DNA from: DATCZB01 sp035513215
Lineage (GTDB): Bacteria > Pseudomonadota > Gammaproteobacteria > Steroidobacterales > Rariloculaceae
Length of the DNA: 51,733 nucleotides
NCBI GenBank assembly: GCA_035513215.1
Contig: DATKCK010000050.1
Coordinates: forward strand, 1-51,733
Reading direction: 5' to 3'
A program made the translations under genes and the position numbers. Below, piece by piece: positions 8,430 through 16,597 of the stretch; the stretch's first letter is position 1; the number at the start of each line of letters is the position of its first letter. The notes under the pieces are model-generated. The model ran no database searches. It had not been told where the DNA came from and saw only the letters and a program-made list of their open reading frames with translations.

Positions 8430-9746
8430 ATGACTCGCAAGAGCAGAGCGCTCGGCTCGTGGACGCTCGTGGCGCTCGTCGTCGCCAACATGATCGGCGC
8501 CGGTGTGTTCACGACGTCGGGCTTCGCGCTCGGGGACCTCGGCTCGCCGTTGCGCGTGCTTGCGGCCTGGCTCATCGGCGGGGTACTGGCTGTTTGCGGC
8601 GCGTTGAGCTATGGCGCGCTCGCGCGGCTCGTTCCGGACTCGGGCGGCGAATACCTGTACCTGTCTCGGACCATTCACCCTGGCGTGGGATTCATCGCGG
8701 GTTGGATCTCGTTGCTCGCCGGTTTCACGGCGGCTATTGCCTATTCCGCGTTGACGTTCGCGGCCTACGCGATGCCCGGCGGCGATGCCGAGGTGTCGGC
8801 CAGGATCGTGGCCTCGCTGGTCATAGCCGTCGCGGTGGCGCTGCACGTGCTGCACGTGCGGCAAGGCGCCTGGATTCAGAATGTGGTGGTGGCCGTCAAG
8901 CTCGTGCTCATGCTTGCGTTCTGCGCGCTCGCCGTGCTCGGTCCGGGCATCTCGGCCTGGGAGGGGCTGGCGGAAGTGCGCGCTCAAGCGTACGAGATCC
9001 CGCGCTTCTCGATCGCGACCTTCGCGCTGACGCTCATGTGGGTGTCGTTCAGCTATCTGGGCTTCAACGCCGCCGTCTATCTCGCCGGCGAGGTTCCCGA
9101 GGCGCGCCGGCAAGTACCGCGGGCACTGCTGCTCGGCACCGTGCTGACGATGGCCGTCTATCTCATGCTCAACACGGTCTTCGTGCTCGTGCCGTCGTTC
9201 GAAGCGGCAGCTTTTCAGGAGGACATCGCCGCTATCGCGGCGCAGGCTGCCGGCGGCGATCTCATGGCGGGGGCCGTGCGGCTCATCGTCGCGTTAGCGC
9301 TGTTCACGTCCGTATCCGCGATGATCATGGTCGGGCCGCGTGTCTATGCGAAGATGGCCGACGACGGCGTCTTCCCGCCGGTCTTTCGGTTCTCGGGCGA
9401 GACGCCGGCTGCGGCGATCGTCGTGCAGGCCGCGCTGGCCATGATCGTGGTCTGGATCACGGGCTTGAGGGAGCTGCTCTCGTATCTCGGCTTCACCTTG
9501 GGGCTCAGCACGGCCGCGACGGTGGCGTCGTTGTTCGTCGCCTCGCGCGGCCACACGGCCTCTGCCGGTCCCCTGCCGGGTTATCCGTGGGCGCCGGCGA
9601 TCTTCGTCGTCCTCACTTTACTGTTCGCGGGCCTGGCGGCGACGGTCAACCCCTGGGAGATGCTGGCCGCGGTGCTCACCATCGCGAGCGGGGCGCTGCT
9701 CTATCTATTGCTGCGCGGCCGCTGGGATTTGGCCGCGCGCGGCTAA
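8430..9746 (+). CDS. APC-superfamily amino-acid permease
   Basis: A 438-residue inner-membrane transporter with about 12 hydrophobic helices throughout. Helix 1 carries the APC substrate-binding loop NMIGAGVFTTSG, and the SGGEYLYLSRT segment before helix 3 is characteristic of amino-acid/polyamine antiporters and symporters. Two later conserved pieces are FSYLGFNAAVYLAGEVPEAR and VSAMIMVGPRVYAKMADDG. It starts 53 bp after the methyltransferase on the same strand. Its stop overlaps by four bases the stop of the convergent GlcG-like gene. The transported solute cannot be inferred. Confidence 0.9.
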   Translation: MTRKSRALGSWTLVALVVANMIGAGVFTTSGFALGDLGSPLRVLAAWLIGGVLAVCGALSYGALARLVPDSGGEYLYLSRTIHPGVGFIAGWISLLAGFTAAIAYSALTFAAYAMPGGDAEVSARIVASLVIAVAVALHVLHVRQGAWIQNVVVAVKLVLMLAFCALAVLGPGISAWEGLAEVRAQAYEIPRFSIATFALTLMWVSFSYLGFNAAVYLAGEVPEARRQVPRALLLGTVLTMAVYLMLNTVFVLVPSFEAAAFQEDIAAIAAQAAGGDLMAGAVRLIVALALFTSVSAMIMVGPRVYAKMADDGVFPPVFRFSGETPAAAIVVQAALAMIVVWITGLRELLSYLGFTLGLSTAATVASLFVASRGHTASAGPLPGYPWAPAIFVVLTLLFAGLAATVNPWEMLAAVLTIASGALLYLLLRGRWDLAARG

Positions 9747-10258
9747 TCGGGACTGACGCTGCCGATGACCTCGGCGCCCGCCGTCGAGACCTCCTCGTCC
9801 TGATCGGCCGTGACGCCGCTCGTCGCGATCGCGCCGATCAGCTCGCCGTCGCGATAGACGGGTACGCCGCCGGCAAACGTCACGGCGTTCTCGATCTCGT
9901 CGATCTCGCCGGCTTCGAGCTTCGTGCCGTATTCGCGCGACGTCACGCCGCTGCCGGTGACCGTCAGCGCCTTGCGCGTCGCGATCGTATAGGTGAACGG
10001 CGGGGCGCCGTCGAGGCGGCGCATCATGACGGGATTGGCGTTCTGATCCGTCACGAGAATCGTGACGTTCCAGTCGTTGTCGCGCGCATAGGCTTCCGCC
10101 GCGTCGATCGCGGCCTCGGCGAGCTCGTAGGTTATCAGGCTCGGCTCCGGCGGAGGCCCGCCGCGTCCACCGCGCCCGCCTCCCGGCGGTTGTGCCAGTG
10201 CCAGTGAGGTCGTTGCAAGCAAGCTGATGACAGTCACGCCGCGCAGCAGAGTTTTCAT
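9743..10258 (-). CDS. Exported GlcG/HbpS-family heme-binding-type protein
   Basis: A 171-residue protein with signal peptide (about residues 1-22) and a Gly/Arg/Pro-rich linker (PPGGGRGGRGGPPP) before a GlcG/HbpS domain. Family markers are the helix AIDAAEAYARDN, VTILVTDQNANPVMMRRLDGAPP, the repeated threonine/lysine segment ATRKALT, and GGVPVYRDGELIGAIATSG near the end. HbpS homologues bind heme or corrinoid; GlcG itself is uncharacterised and linked to glycolate operons. It is monocistronic and convergent with the permease. The minus strand carries a TATACT-like box at 10295-10300, about 37 bp upstream of the start. Confidence 0.88.
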   Translation of the reverse strand: MKTLLRGVTVISLLATTSLALAQPPGGGRGGRGGPPPEPSLITYELAEAAIDAAEAYARDNDWNVTILVTDQNANPVMMRRLDGAPPFTYTIATRKALTVTGSGVTSREYGTKLEAGEIDEIENAVTFAGGVPVYRDGELIGAIATSGVTADQDEEVSTAGAEVIGSVSPD

Positions 10259-10361
10259 TCTGGTTCCCCCGGATTGGTCGAGCTATAGACGACGAGTATA
10301 GCGCTTCGGATCCGTTCGTAAGGGCCATCCCGCGCCGCCAACGTCGGCGCAGACTTGTGGC

Positions 10362-11486
10362 ATGCTGCGTGATATGGGTCGAAGCTCCCGAATCACTGCG
10401 ATCGTCCTCGCGTCGGCTGCGACCGGCGCGACGGTCCCGGGCGAGCGCGGCACGGCGCTCGCACAGACCGTCGATGCCGAAGCCGCCGGGCGATTCGCCT
10501 CCCTCGCGCTCGCCTGCGCGCGCGAGGAGTATCCGAACAAGATCGCGCACGTCCTCGCCAGCGATGCCGACGTTCGCCCGCCGCGCGAGCTGACGCCCGC
10601 CTTCTACGGCTGCTATGACTGGCACTCGGCCGTGCACGGTCACTGGCTGCTCGCGCGCCTGGCGCGGATCTTCCCCGATGCGACGTTCGCGGCGGCGGCC
10701 CGCGACGCGCTCGCCGCCAATTTGACGCCCGGGAACATCGCCGCCGAGGTCGCGTATCTCGGCCACGATGGCCGCGCGTCGTTCGAGCGGCCCTATGGGC
10801 TTGCCTGGCTGCTGCAGCTCGCCGCCGAGCTCAGAAGCTGGGACGATCCCGGCGCGAAAGCCTGGGCGAGCGCGCTCGCGCCGCTCGAGACCGAAGCCGC
10901 GGCCAGGCTCAAGAGCTGGCTTCCGCGGCTCTACTACCCGATTCGCACGGGCGAGCACAATCAGACCGCGTTCTCATTCGGTCTCGCCTGGGACTGGACC
11001 GAGGTCTCGGGCGACATGGAGCTTCGCGATCAGCTTGCGGACGCGGCGGGTCGGTTCTACCAGGACGACCGCGACTGCCCGCTCGGCTACGAGCCGTCGG
11101 GCGAGGACTTTCTTTCACCGTGTCTCGCGGAAGCCGATTTTATGCGCCGCGTGCTCGACTCCGAAGCTTTCGCGCCGTGGCTCTCGGACTTCCTGCCGGG
11201 CATTCCAACCAATCCGGGAGCTGAGTGGCTTCCTCCCGCCGTCGTGACGGACCGCTCCGATCCCAAGCTCGCTCACATCGACGGCCTCAATCTGAGCCGC
11301 GCCTGGATGCTCGAAGGCATCGCGCACGCGCTCGGCGAGAGCGACGCTCGCTACGAAACGCTGAACGCCGCCGCGGCCGCGCATCGCGAAGCGGCGCTGC
11401 CTGCCGTGACGGGCGAGCACTACGAAGGGGGCCACTGGCTCGGCAGCTTCGCCGTCTATCTGACGACCCGCGCCGGCATCGACTGA
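10362..11486 (+). CDS. Exported DUF2891-family protein
   Basis: A 374-residue protein resembling DUF2891, a helical repeat (alpha/alpha-toroid-like) family of unknown activity. The leader (about residues 8-35) ends near TALAQ. Family signatures are EYPNKIAHVL, FYGCYDWHSAVHGHW at about residues 81-95, FERPYGLAWLLQLA, EHNQTAFSFGLAWDW and HIDGLNLSRAWMLEGIA. The conserved His/Trp/Tyr clusters suggest a carbohydrate-active or lyase fold; that is inference. The stop codon lies inside the left end of a 98-bp inverted repeat (11480-11578). An alternative start at 10374 would shorten the leader by four residues. Confidence 0.85.
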   Translation: MLRDMGRSSRITAIVLASAATGATVPGERGTALAQTVDAEAAGRFASLALACAREEYPNKIAHVLASDADVRPPRELTPAFYGCYDWHSAVHGHWLLARLARIFPDATFAAAARDALAANLTPGNIAAEVAYLGHDGRASFERPYGLAWLLQLAAELRSWDDPGAKAWASALAPLETEAAARLKSWLPRLYYPIRTGEHNQTAFSFGLAWDWTEVSGDMELRDQLADAAGRFYQDDRDCPLGYEPSGEDFLSPCLAEADFMRRVLDSEAFAPWLSDFLPGIPTNPGAEWLPPAVVTDRSDPKLAHIDGLNLSRAWMLEGIAHALGESDARYETLNAAAAAHREAALPAVTGEHYEGGHWLGSFAVYLTTRAGID

Positions 11487-11578
11487 AACGGACCGACTGA
11501 AATGGGGTCAGACCCCATTCAGGTTCATTCAGGTTAACCTGAATGGGGCCTGACCCCATTTCAGTCCCATTTCAGTCG
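11480..11578. repeat. Large composite inverted repeat with GGGGTCAGACCCC core
   Basis: Two 31-bp arms (11495-11525 and 11536-11566) are reverse complements with one mismatch. They flank a ten-base spacer that itself completes a perfect 20-bp palindrome (11526-11545). Each arm holds a smaller GGGGTC..GACCCC or GGGGCC-type palindrome. An outer pair, 11480-11491 and 11567-11578, repeats the CGACTGAAA tip. Such tips are familiar from dispersed palindromic repeats often seen near RAYT-type transposase genes; none is present here. The element begins within the stop region of the DUF2891 gene and ends eight bases from the stop of the convergent PqiA-like gene, so its RNA would form a stable hairpin at both 3' ends. 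Confidence 0.85.
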
Positions 11579-11585
11579 CAACGCG

Positions 11586-12563
11586 TCACTTCGCCGGCGC
11601 CGTCACCCTATGCTCGAGCGCCACGCGCGAGATCTCGGCCCAGGCTTCCTCGATTTCCTCGAGTCGGTCGTCGCGCGTTGCGACGAGGCCCAGCCGCGCG
11701 GCCGCGCGATCGAGCAGGCTCGGTTCCTCTTCACCGTTTGCGTCTAGGGCTTCGAGCCCCTCCCACGCGTCGATGTAATCGTCGAACGCCTTGCGAAACG
11801 CTTCGGGACAATTTGCTGGCTCGATCGCCGCCAGATTCGTCACGTACTCGGTCTGGTTGGCGCTCGTCCCGGCATGGAGCCGGTCGAGTCTCAGCGTTCG
11901 CTCGATGCAGCGCGCCTCGGGGGTACCGATGATCGCCTCGAAGCGCAGCAGATTCGGATTCAGCAAGCCGATCAGCACCGTCGCGGCAACCGCGCCGCCC
12001 ACGGCGCCGATCGTCAGCGTGACCGGGCTCGAGAAGATCGGCTTGGCCTCCGGGTCGTGCGCGAGTATCTGAGAGGCGAGCCCTGCGAGCAGCACCGAGG
12101 CCGCGAGCAGATACGCGGCGTAGTGCAGCGTGGCATCGACGACGGGCCCGAGCTTCAGCGCGACGATCACGAGCGCCGCGACGAATACCTCGAGCATGGA
12201 CCATTTTCCGAAACGGTCGGCGAGCACGAGCCAGGCGCTGCGCGGCGCGTTCGGCGATGCGGCCACCCAGATCACGGCGGCCTTCACGACCGGCACGCAA
12301 AGGGAAAAGAGCGCGAGGACGGCCGCAAGCAGAAACTGACCGTTCGCGACGAGCTGCCTCAAGCCCGACGCGAGCGAGAAGGTGTTGGAGAAGAAGTAGA
12401 ACCGCTCGGTCGTCAAAAGCGGCGTGACTGCACCCGCGACGAGCAGCGCAAGGGAAGCGACGACGAGCCCGCGAACCAGAAGAGGGCGCGACAGCCGTAT
12501 TTCGTGCGGCGGCATCGACCAGCCCGGCAAGGTGGTTCGTATGGGGCTACTCGAACTCGGCAA
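11586..12563 (-). CDS. PqiA-like (paraquat-inducible protein A) integral membrane protein
   Basis: A 325-residue protein with about four membrane helices in the first 210 residues and a soluble C-terminal half. The PqiA domain signatures are FSNTFSLASGLRQL, FSLCVPVVKAAVIW, DRFGKWSMLEVFVAALVI and YAAYLLAASVLLA. PqiA family proteins form the inner-membrane part of MCE/MlaD-type lipid transport systems, but no PqiB or MCE gene is nearby. Residues ~215-325 form an acidic helical extension of unknown role. The start at 12563 overlaps the end of the upstream MBL gene by 17 bp; an internal ATG at 12518 is the alternative. The overlap suggests co-transcription with that gene. Confidence 0.82.
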   Translation of the reverse strand: MPSSSSPIRTTLPGWSMPPHEIRLSRPLLVRGLVVASLALLVAGAVTPLLTTERFYFFSNTFSLASGLRQLVANGQFLLAAVLALFSLCVPVVKAAVIWVAASPNAPRSAWLVLADRFGKWSMLEVFVAALVIVALKLGPVVDATLHYAAYLLAASVLLAGLASQILAHDPEAKPIFSSPVTLTIGAVGGAVAATVLIGLLNPNLLRFEAIIGTPEARCIERTLRLDRLHAGTSANQTEYVTNLAAIEPANCPEAFRKAFDDYIDAWEGLEALDANGEEEPSLLDRAAARLGLVATRDDRLEEIEEAWAEISRVALEHRVTAPAK

Positions 12564-13410
12564 TCACGTCGGCTGCGCTCCCGAAGACGAAGAAGGCCAT
12601 CCGGTCGAACTCCGTTCCGAGCGCGGTCTGAATGTCCTCGATCGAGCGTCCGGTGCGAAGCATCTCGGTGATGAGCTCGTGGATCCTGATCGTCTCATCC
12701 TGGAAGTCCTCGAGCGTGGCACGGTCCGTCACCCCGCTGTGCCCCGGGATGACCGTGTCGAAGTCGAGCTCGAGCACGCGCTCCACTGTCGCCGACCACT
12801 CCTTGAGGCTGCCGCCGCCCGCGGGATCGATCGCGCGCACATACGGGTCGCCGCCCGCGAAGAGGTCGCCAGTCAGGATCATGCCATCCTCCGGCAGATG
12901 GATCACGAGGTCGCCGTCCGTATGTCCGCGGCCGAGCCAATAAAGGTCCATCGGCCTGCCGCCAAAATAGACGCGCAGATGGTCGTCGAAGGTGAAGATC
13001 GGCAGCCCCCCCGACTGGGTCTCAGCCAGCCGCCGCCGCGCGTTCTCGGTCGCGATGATGGCAGCATCGAGCGCTTCGAGCCGCGCGTTGCCGCCCGTAT
13101 GATCGGGATGCATGTGTGTGTTGATCACGTAGCGCACCGGCTGATCTGTGACGGTACGCAAGAGCTCCATGTAACGGTCGTACTCGTTCTCGAACTTGTT
13201 GTCGACGAAAAGCACGCCGTCGTCCGAGGTGAAAACCGTGATGTTGCCGGATGCCGAGCTTCGGATCATGTAGATGCCGTCGCGCACCTGCTCGATCGCG
13301 AGCTCGAAGTTGCCGAACGGGCTCCCGCCTCCGCGGCCGCCGCGACCCTGACCCATTGCGGTCGAGGCAGCGAGCACCAGCACAACTGCGAATACGTATC
13401 GGCTTCTCAT
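12547..13410 (-). CDS. Exported metallo-beta-lactamase-fold hydrolase
   Basis: A 287-residue periplasmic MBL-fold enzyme. The start at 13410 is chosen over the longer frame because it directly precedes a signal peptide (MRSRYVFAVVLVLAAS) and follows GGGGAAC. A Gly/Arg-rich linker follows cleavage (QGRGGRGGGSPFG). The zinc motif HMHPDH is at residues 99-104. The third-ligand region is GRGHTDGD, the bridging Asp lies in LTGDLFAGGD, and the last His in IPGHSG. This arrangement fits the class B-like/quinoprotein-relay hydrolases rather than RNase Z. The substrate is unknown. The following PqiA-like gene overlaps its 3' end. A TATACT-like box about 60 bp upstream may be its promoter. Confidence 0.88.
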   Translation of the reverse strand: MRSRYVFAVVLVLAASTAMGQGRGGRGGGSPFGNFELAIEQVRDGIYMIRSSASGNITVFTSDDGVLFVDNKFENEYDRYMELLRTVTDQPVRYVINTHMHPDHTGGNARLEALDAAIIATENARRRLAETQSGGLPIFTFDDHLRVYFGGRPMDLYWLGRGHTDGDLVIHLPEDGMILTGDLFAGGDPYVRAIDPAGGGSLKEWSATVERVLELDFDTVIPGHSGVTDRATLEDFQDETIRIHELITEMLRTGRSIEDIQTALGTEFDRMAFFVFGSAADVIAEFE

Positions 13411-13500
13411 TGATCGATGTTCCCCGGTTACTGCTGATCGATCGGCGCTAAAGAATCTCTCCAAAGTATAAGCCCGTTTTCGCACCGCCCGCTGGAGAGC

Positions 13501-14523
13501 CTAGGACGCCGCGGCGACGGCCTCGAACATCCGCCGATACTGGCTTGGGCTCAGGCCCGTCCGCCGCTTGAACACGCGCCGGAAGAACGACGGGTCCTCG
13601 TAACCGACGCCGGCACTGATCTCGTCGACGGCCTTGTCGCTGGTCTCGAGCCGCCGCTTCGCCTCCTCGACCCTGAGATTCTGCAGGTAATCGATGAGCG
13701 TCGAACCCGTCGCGTTCTTGAACCGGCGCTTGAGCGTTCGCTCCGGGATCTTCGCGATTCCGAGCACGTCACCGAGCGCGCGGTGCCGCCGGAATTCCCC
13801 GGCGAGCCAGTCCTCGACGCGGCGCACCACGGCATCCGCATGCGGCTGACGCCTGACGAGACTCGCATAGGGCAATTGCCCTTCGCCGTGCCATTTCAGC
13901 AGATAGATCTTGGTGATCCGAAGCGCCTCTCCCGGACTTGCGTGGCGCGCGATGATATGAATCGCGAGATCGTGCCACGAAGTCGTCCCGCCGGCCGTGA
14001 CTACCTGGCCTTTGACGTCGGCGAAGGCGAGGTTCGGCTCGGGCCTGAATCGCACCGACGGATAGCATCTGCGAAAGAGATCCTGATAGGCCCAGTGCGA
14101 GGTAGCCTCGCAGCCGTCGAGCAGGCCCGTCTCGGCGAGCATGATGGCGCCGGAGCAGGCCGAGTAGATCCGCGCGCCGGCCGCGTGGCAGCGCCGGATC
14201 CAGTCCATGAGCTCCGGGTACCGGCCTTTGAGGTGCTCGTCGGGGCCGAGCCAAAGCTCCGGCAGGATCAGGATCTCGGGCCGCGGATCGTCGGCCAGCG
14301 CGAGATCGGGCCTGACGGGAATGCCGTTGCCGCAACTGAAAGGCGCGGTGGTCGGCGACAGGACCCGCACGCGGAAGAGCTGTTCCGCATCGTCCTCCCG
14401 GACCAGCGTCTGCCAGATGTTCCCGGCCGCGAGCAGCACGTCGAGCATGCCGTAGAGCGCCGAGCCTGCTGTCTCGCGGACGGCGACGATGACGGTATCG
14501 ATGGGTTTGCGAGCGGTGCTCAT
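13501..14523 (-). CDS. GlxA-family transcriptional regulator (DJ-1/PfpI plus AraC HTH)
   Basis: A 340-residue cytoplasmic regulator. The N-terminal ~190 residues are a DJ-1/PfpI-like domain with the nucleophile-elbow region YSACSGAIMLAETGLLDG and the following TSHWAY. The C-terminal ~100 residues are an AraC/XylS double helix-turn-helix (IPERTLKRRFKNATGSTLIDY, then VGYEDPSFFRRVFKRRTGLSP). This is the GlxA architecture. It is divergent from osmC-like 14679 with about 155 bp between start codons, so that gene is its most likely target, together with itself. The effector is unknown. Confidence 0.92.
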   Translation of the reverse strand: MSTARKPIDTVIVAVRETAGSALYGMLDVLLAAGNIWQTLVREDDAEQLFRVRVLSPTTAPFSCGNGIPVRPDLALADDPRPEILILPELWLGPDEHLKGRYPELMDWIRRCHAAGARIYSACSGAIMLAETGLLDGCEATSHWAYQDLFRRCYPSVRFRPEPNLAFADVKGQVVTAGGTTSWHDLAIHIIARHASPGEALRITKIYLLKWHGEGQLPYASLVRRQPHADAVVRRVEDWLAGEFRRHRALGDVLGIAKIPERTLKRRFKNATGSTLIDYLQNLRVEEAKRRLETSDKAVDEISAGVGYEDPSFFRRVFKRRTGLSPSQYRRMFEAVAAAS

Positions 14524-14678
14524 CGGCGGCCTCCAAAATGTGGCACGAATGAACCGGTTTGGTCAGAAACCAATCTTATCGGGTTTCGAATCGGAATCTA
14601 TCGTTCTCCCCAAGCCGCAAAGACCGCCGCGTCGGCGGGCGGCGAGACGACTCAACCCCCGATACGAGGAGAACGACG

Positions 14679-15251
14679 ATGAATCAGGTACAGGCAAAAA
14701 CCCGCATGGAGATGAACGGATTCGACCTCGAGGCCATGACCGGCACGGTGCAGGCGCTGAAGGACGATCCCACGCTTGCGCAATTTCAGTTCCGGGCGCG
14801 GAACCGATGGATCGGGGGCGGCGAGAACCGCTCGCGCATCAAGGACTTCTACGGCGCCGGCGTCGAGGACGAATCGCGGACCGAGGCGTTCGAGTTCACC
14901 AACGGCGAGCCCCCCGTGCTACTCGGCAACAACGAGGGGGCGAACCCGGTCGAGTTTCTGCTCCACGCGATCGCCGGCTGCGTCACGACGACGACGGCGC
15001 TGCACGCGGCCGCACGCGGCATCCGGATCGAGCGCTTGTCGACCGAGCTTTCCGGCACCATCGACCTGCAGGGCTTTCTCGGGCTCGACGAGTCCGTTCC
15101 GGCCGGCTACGAGTCGATCACGATTAAGATGGATATCGAGGCCGACTGCACGGACGAGGAGCTCGATGATCTGATCGGCTTCGCGAGGACGCATTCGCCG
15201 ACCTGCAACACGGTCTGCCGTCCCGTCCCGGTGACGATCGAACGGGTTTGA
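14679..15251 (+). CDS. OsmC-family peroxide/thiol-reactive protein
   Basis: A 190-residue OsmC/Ohr-fold protein. The start ATG 14679 is fixed by GAGGAGAACGACG just upstream; the longer open frame is not coding. The reactive cysteine of the first motif is C101 (HAIAGCVTTTTALHAAARG), and the second cysteine region SPTCNTVCRP holds C176 and C180. In the family, a pair of cysteines reduces organic hydroperoxides with lipoyl or thiol donors. Here the extra third cysteine is four residues after the second, giving a possible CxxxC pair. It is divergent from the GlxA regulator and followed by a terminator-like hairpin, so it is probably monocistronic. Confidence 0.9.
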   Translation: MNQVQAKTRMEMNGFDLEAMTGTVQALKDDPTLAQFQFRARNRWIGGGENRSRIKDFYGAGVEDESRTEAFEFTNGEPPVLLGNNEGANPVEFLLHAIAGCVTTTTALHAAARGIRIERLSTELSGTIDLQGFLGLDESVPAGYESITIKMDIEADCTDEELDDLIGFARTHSPTCNTVCRPVPVTIERV

Positions 15252-15262
15252 GCATGCGCGGG

Positions 15263-15289
15263 GGCGCCGGGCTGCGGCTCGGCGCCATT
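15263..15289 (+). terminator. Probable intrinsic terminator after the OsmC-family gene
   Basis: A GC-rich stem GGCGCCG (15263-15269) pairs with CGGCGCC (15280-15286) and is followed by ATTTTC. It begins 12 bp after the stop codon at 15251. Confidence 0.55.
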
Positions 15290-15343
15290 TTCTGATTGAT
15301 TCGCTGCGCTTCGGCGATGCGGACCGCGGTTAGCATATCGCCG

Positions 15344-15982
15344 ATGCGCGAGACGGATCTCTACAAGCCCATCAAGCAACTCCTCGAGTCCCAGGGCTAC
15401 GAGGTCAAGGCGGAGGTCGGGCCTGCGGATGTCGTCGCCATGCGCGGCGACGAGCCGCCCGTCATCGTGGAGCTCAAGACGTCGTTCTCGCTCTCGCTGT
15501 TCCATCAGGCGACGGATCGGCAATCGATCACGGACAGCGTCTACATCGCCGTGCCTGCAGGGAAGGGCCGCAAGGCATGGAAGGCATTGCAAAAGAATCT
15601 CAAGCTCTGCCGGCTCCTCGGTCTCGGGCTGATCACGGTTCGGCCGGCCGATTCGCACGTTGAAGTGCTGGCCGATCCCGTGCCTTACCGGCCGAGGCAG
15701 TCGAAGCGCAGGAAGAGGCTATTGCTGCGCGAGTTCGCGCGGCGAACCGGCGACCCGAACACGGGCGGCTCGGCGCGCCGCAAGCTCGTCACGGCCTATC
15801 GTCAGGACGCGATAAAATGCGTCGAGTTTCTCTCCGAGAACGGCGCGACGAAGGCGGCGAAAGTGGCCGAGGGCACGGGCGTTACGAACGCCAGGCGCAT
15901 CATGGCCGACAACCACTACGGTTGGTTCCGGCGCGTTTCGACGGGGATATACGGTCTCGAGCGCAAAGCTGCCGACGAATAG
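15344..15982 (+). CDS. DUF2161-family PD-(D/E)XK nuclease-fold protein with C-terminal winged helix
   Basis: A 212-residue cytoplasmic protein beginning MRETDLYKPIKQLLESQGYE. The nuclease-fold motif is intact: D29 in GPADVV, then E43 and K45 in VELKTS, matching PD-(D/E)XK. This matches the DUF2161 family, called putative PD-(D/E)XK-type phosphodiesterase. Residues ~110-145 are basic (RQSKRRKRLLLREFARR). The last ~65 residues look like a winged helix (ENGATKAAKVAEGTGVTN..RRIMADNHYGWF) that could bind DNA. There is no adjacent methyltransferase, so it is not an obvious restriction system. The start at 15344 is preferred over an upstream in-frame start because family proteins begin here. Confidence 0.85.
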   Translation: MRETDLYKPIKQLLESQGYEVKAEVGPADVVAMRGDEPPVIVELKTSFSLSLFHQATDRQSITDSVYIAVPAGKGRKAWKALQKNLKLCRLLGLGLITVRPADSHVEVLADPVPYRPRQSKRRKRLLLREFARRTGDPNTGGSARRKLVTAYRQDAIKCVEFLSENGATKAAKVAEGTGVTNARRIMADNHYGWFRRVSTGIYGLERKAADE

Positions 15983-16040
15983 GCTTCCGGCCCGCTCGTG
16001 TACACTGGCCGCGCCCGTCGCCCTCAAAGGATCCCCTGTC

Positions 16041-16541
16041 ATGAAGACATTACCACGCGTCTGCCAGCTCACTTTTGCCTCAGCGGCGATGACCGGCTGT
16101 CTGATCGCCACCGCCTTCGCGCAAAACGACGACATCATCGGCACCTGGACCTGCGATCTGACGGTCGACGATCCGGAGTCGGGGGCGCAGATGAACGCCG
16201 AGTTCGAGCACACCTACGATGGCGACGGCACCTATGAGCGTGCCGGTGAGATGAACATCGTCATCGAGGCGTTCGATGTCGATATCGCCATCGGCATCGA
16301 GGAGTCCGGCACCTGGCGCTGGGTGGAGTCGATGGTCGTCGGCGAGACGACGACCGATATCGAATTCTCGAGCGCGGTCGAGACGCCGTCGCAGATGGAA
16401 CAGATGATGTTGCAGCAGATGCAGGCGGCGGCCGATGCCGAAAGCTCGGAAGAGCAAACCGTGGATATTTCGTCGCTCACGGCAACGACGATGGAGATCG
16501 AGGACGATGACGGGGCGGTGATGGTTTGCGCTAAGGCGTGA
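16041..16541 (+). CDS. Small exported acidic beta-rich protein, unknown
   Basis: A 166-residue protein with a signal peptide (about residues 1-28, ending ATAFA). The mature part is very acidic and starts IIGTWTCDLTVDD, a layout seen in lipocalin-like or copper-resistance-like small beta barrels. A Met/Gln-rich stretch (QMEQMMLQQMQAAADAE) lies at about residues 117-133. Three cysteines remain: one near the mature start (TWTCD), one near the end (MVCAKA), and one in the signal peptide. I do not recognise the family. AAAGGATCCCCTGTC upstream provides a ribosome site. It is convergent with the PQQ-type dehydrogenase at 16598. Confidence 0.75.
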   Translation: MKTLPRVCQLTFASAAMTGCLIATAFAQNDDIIGTWTCDLTVDDPESGAQMNAEFEHTYDGDGTYERAGEMNIVIEAFDVDIAIGIEESGTWRWVESMVVGETTTDIEFSSAVETPSQMEQMMLQQMQAAADAESSEEQTVDISSLTATTMEIEDDDGAVMVCAKA

Positions 16542-16597
16542 TTTCGCCTCAGCGATCGCACGGACCGATCCGGTAAAACGGCGCGCGGCCCGGCGCG

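Noticed and set aside
15344..15982. Restriction-modification or phage-defence system
   Set aside because: The nuclease-fold protein has no methylase, helicase or other defence partner beside it.
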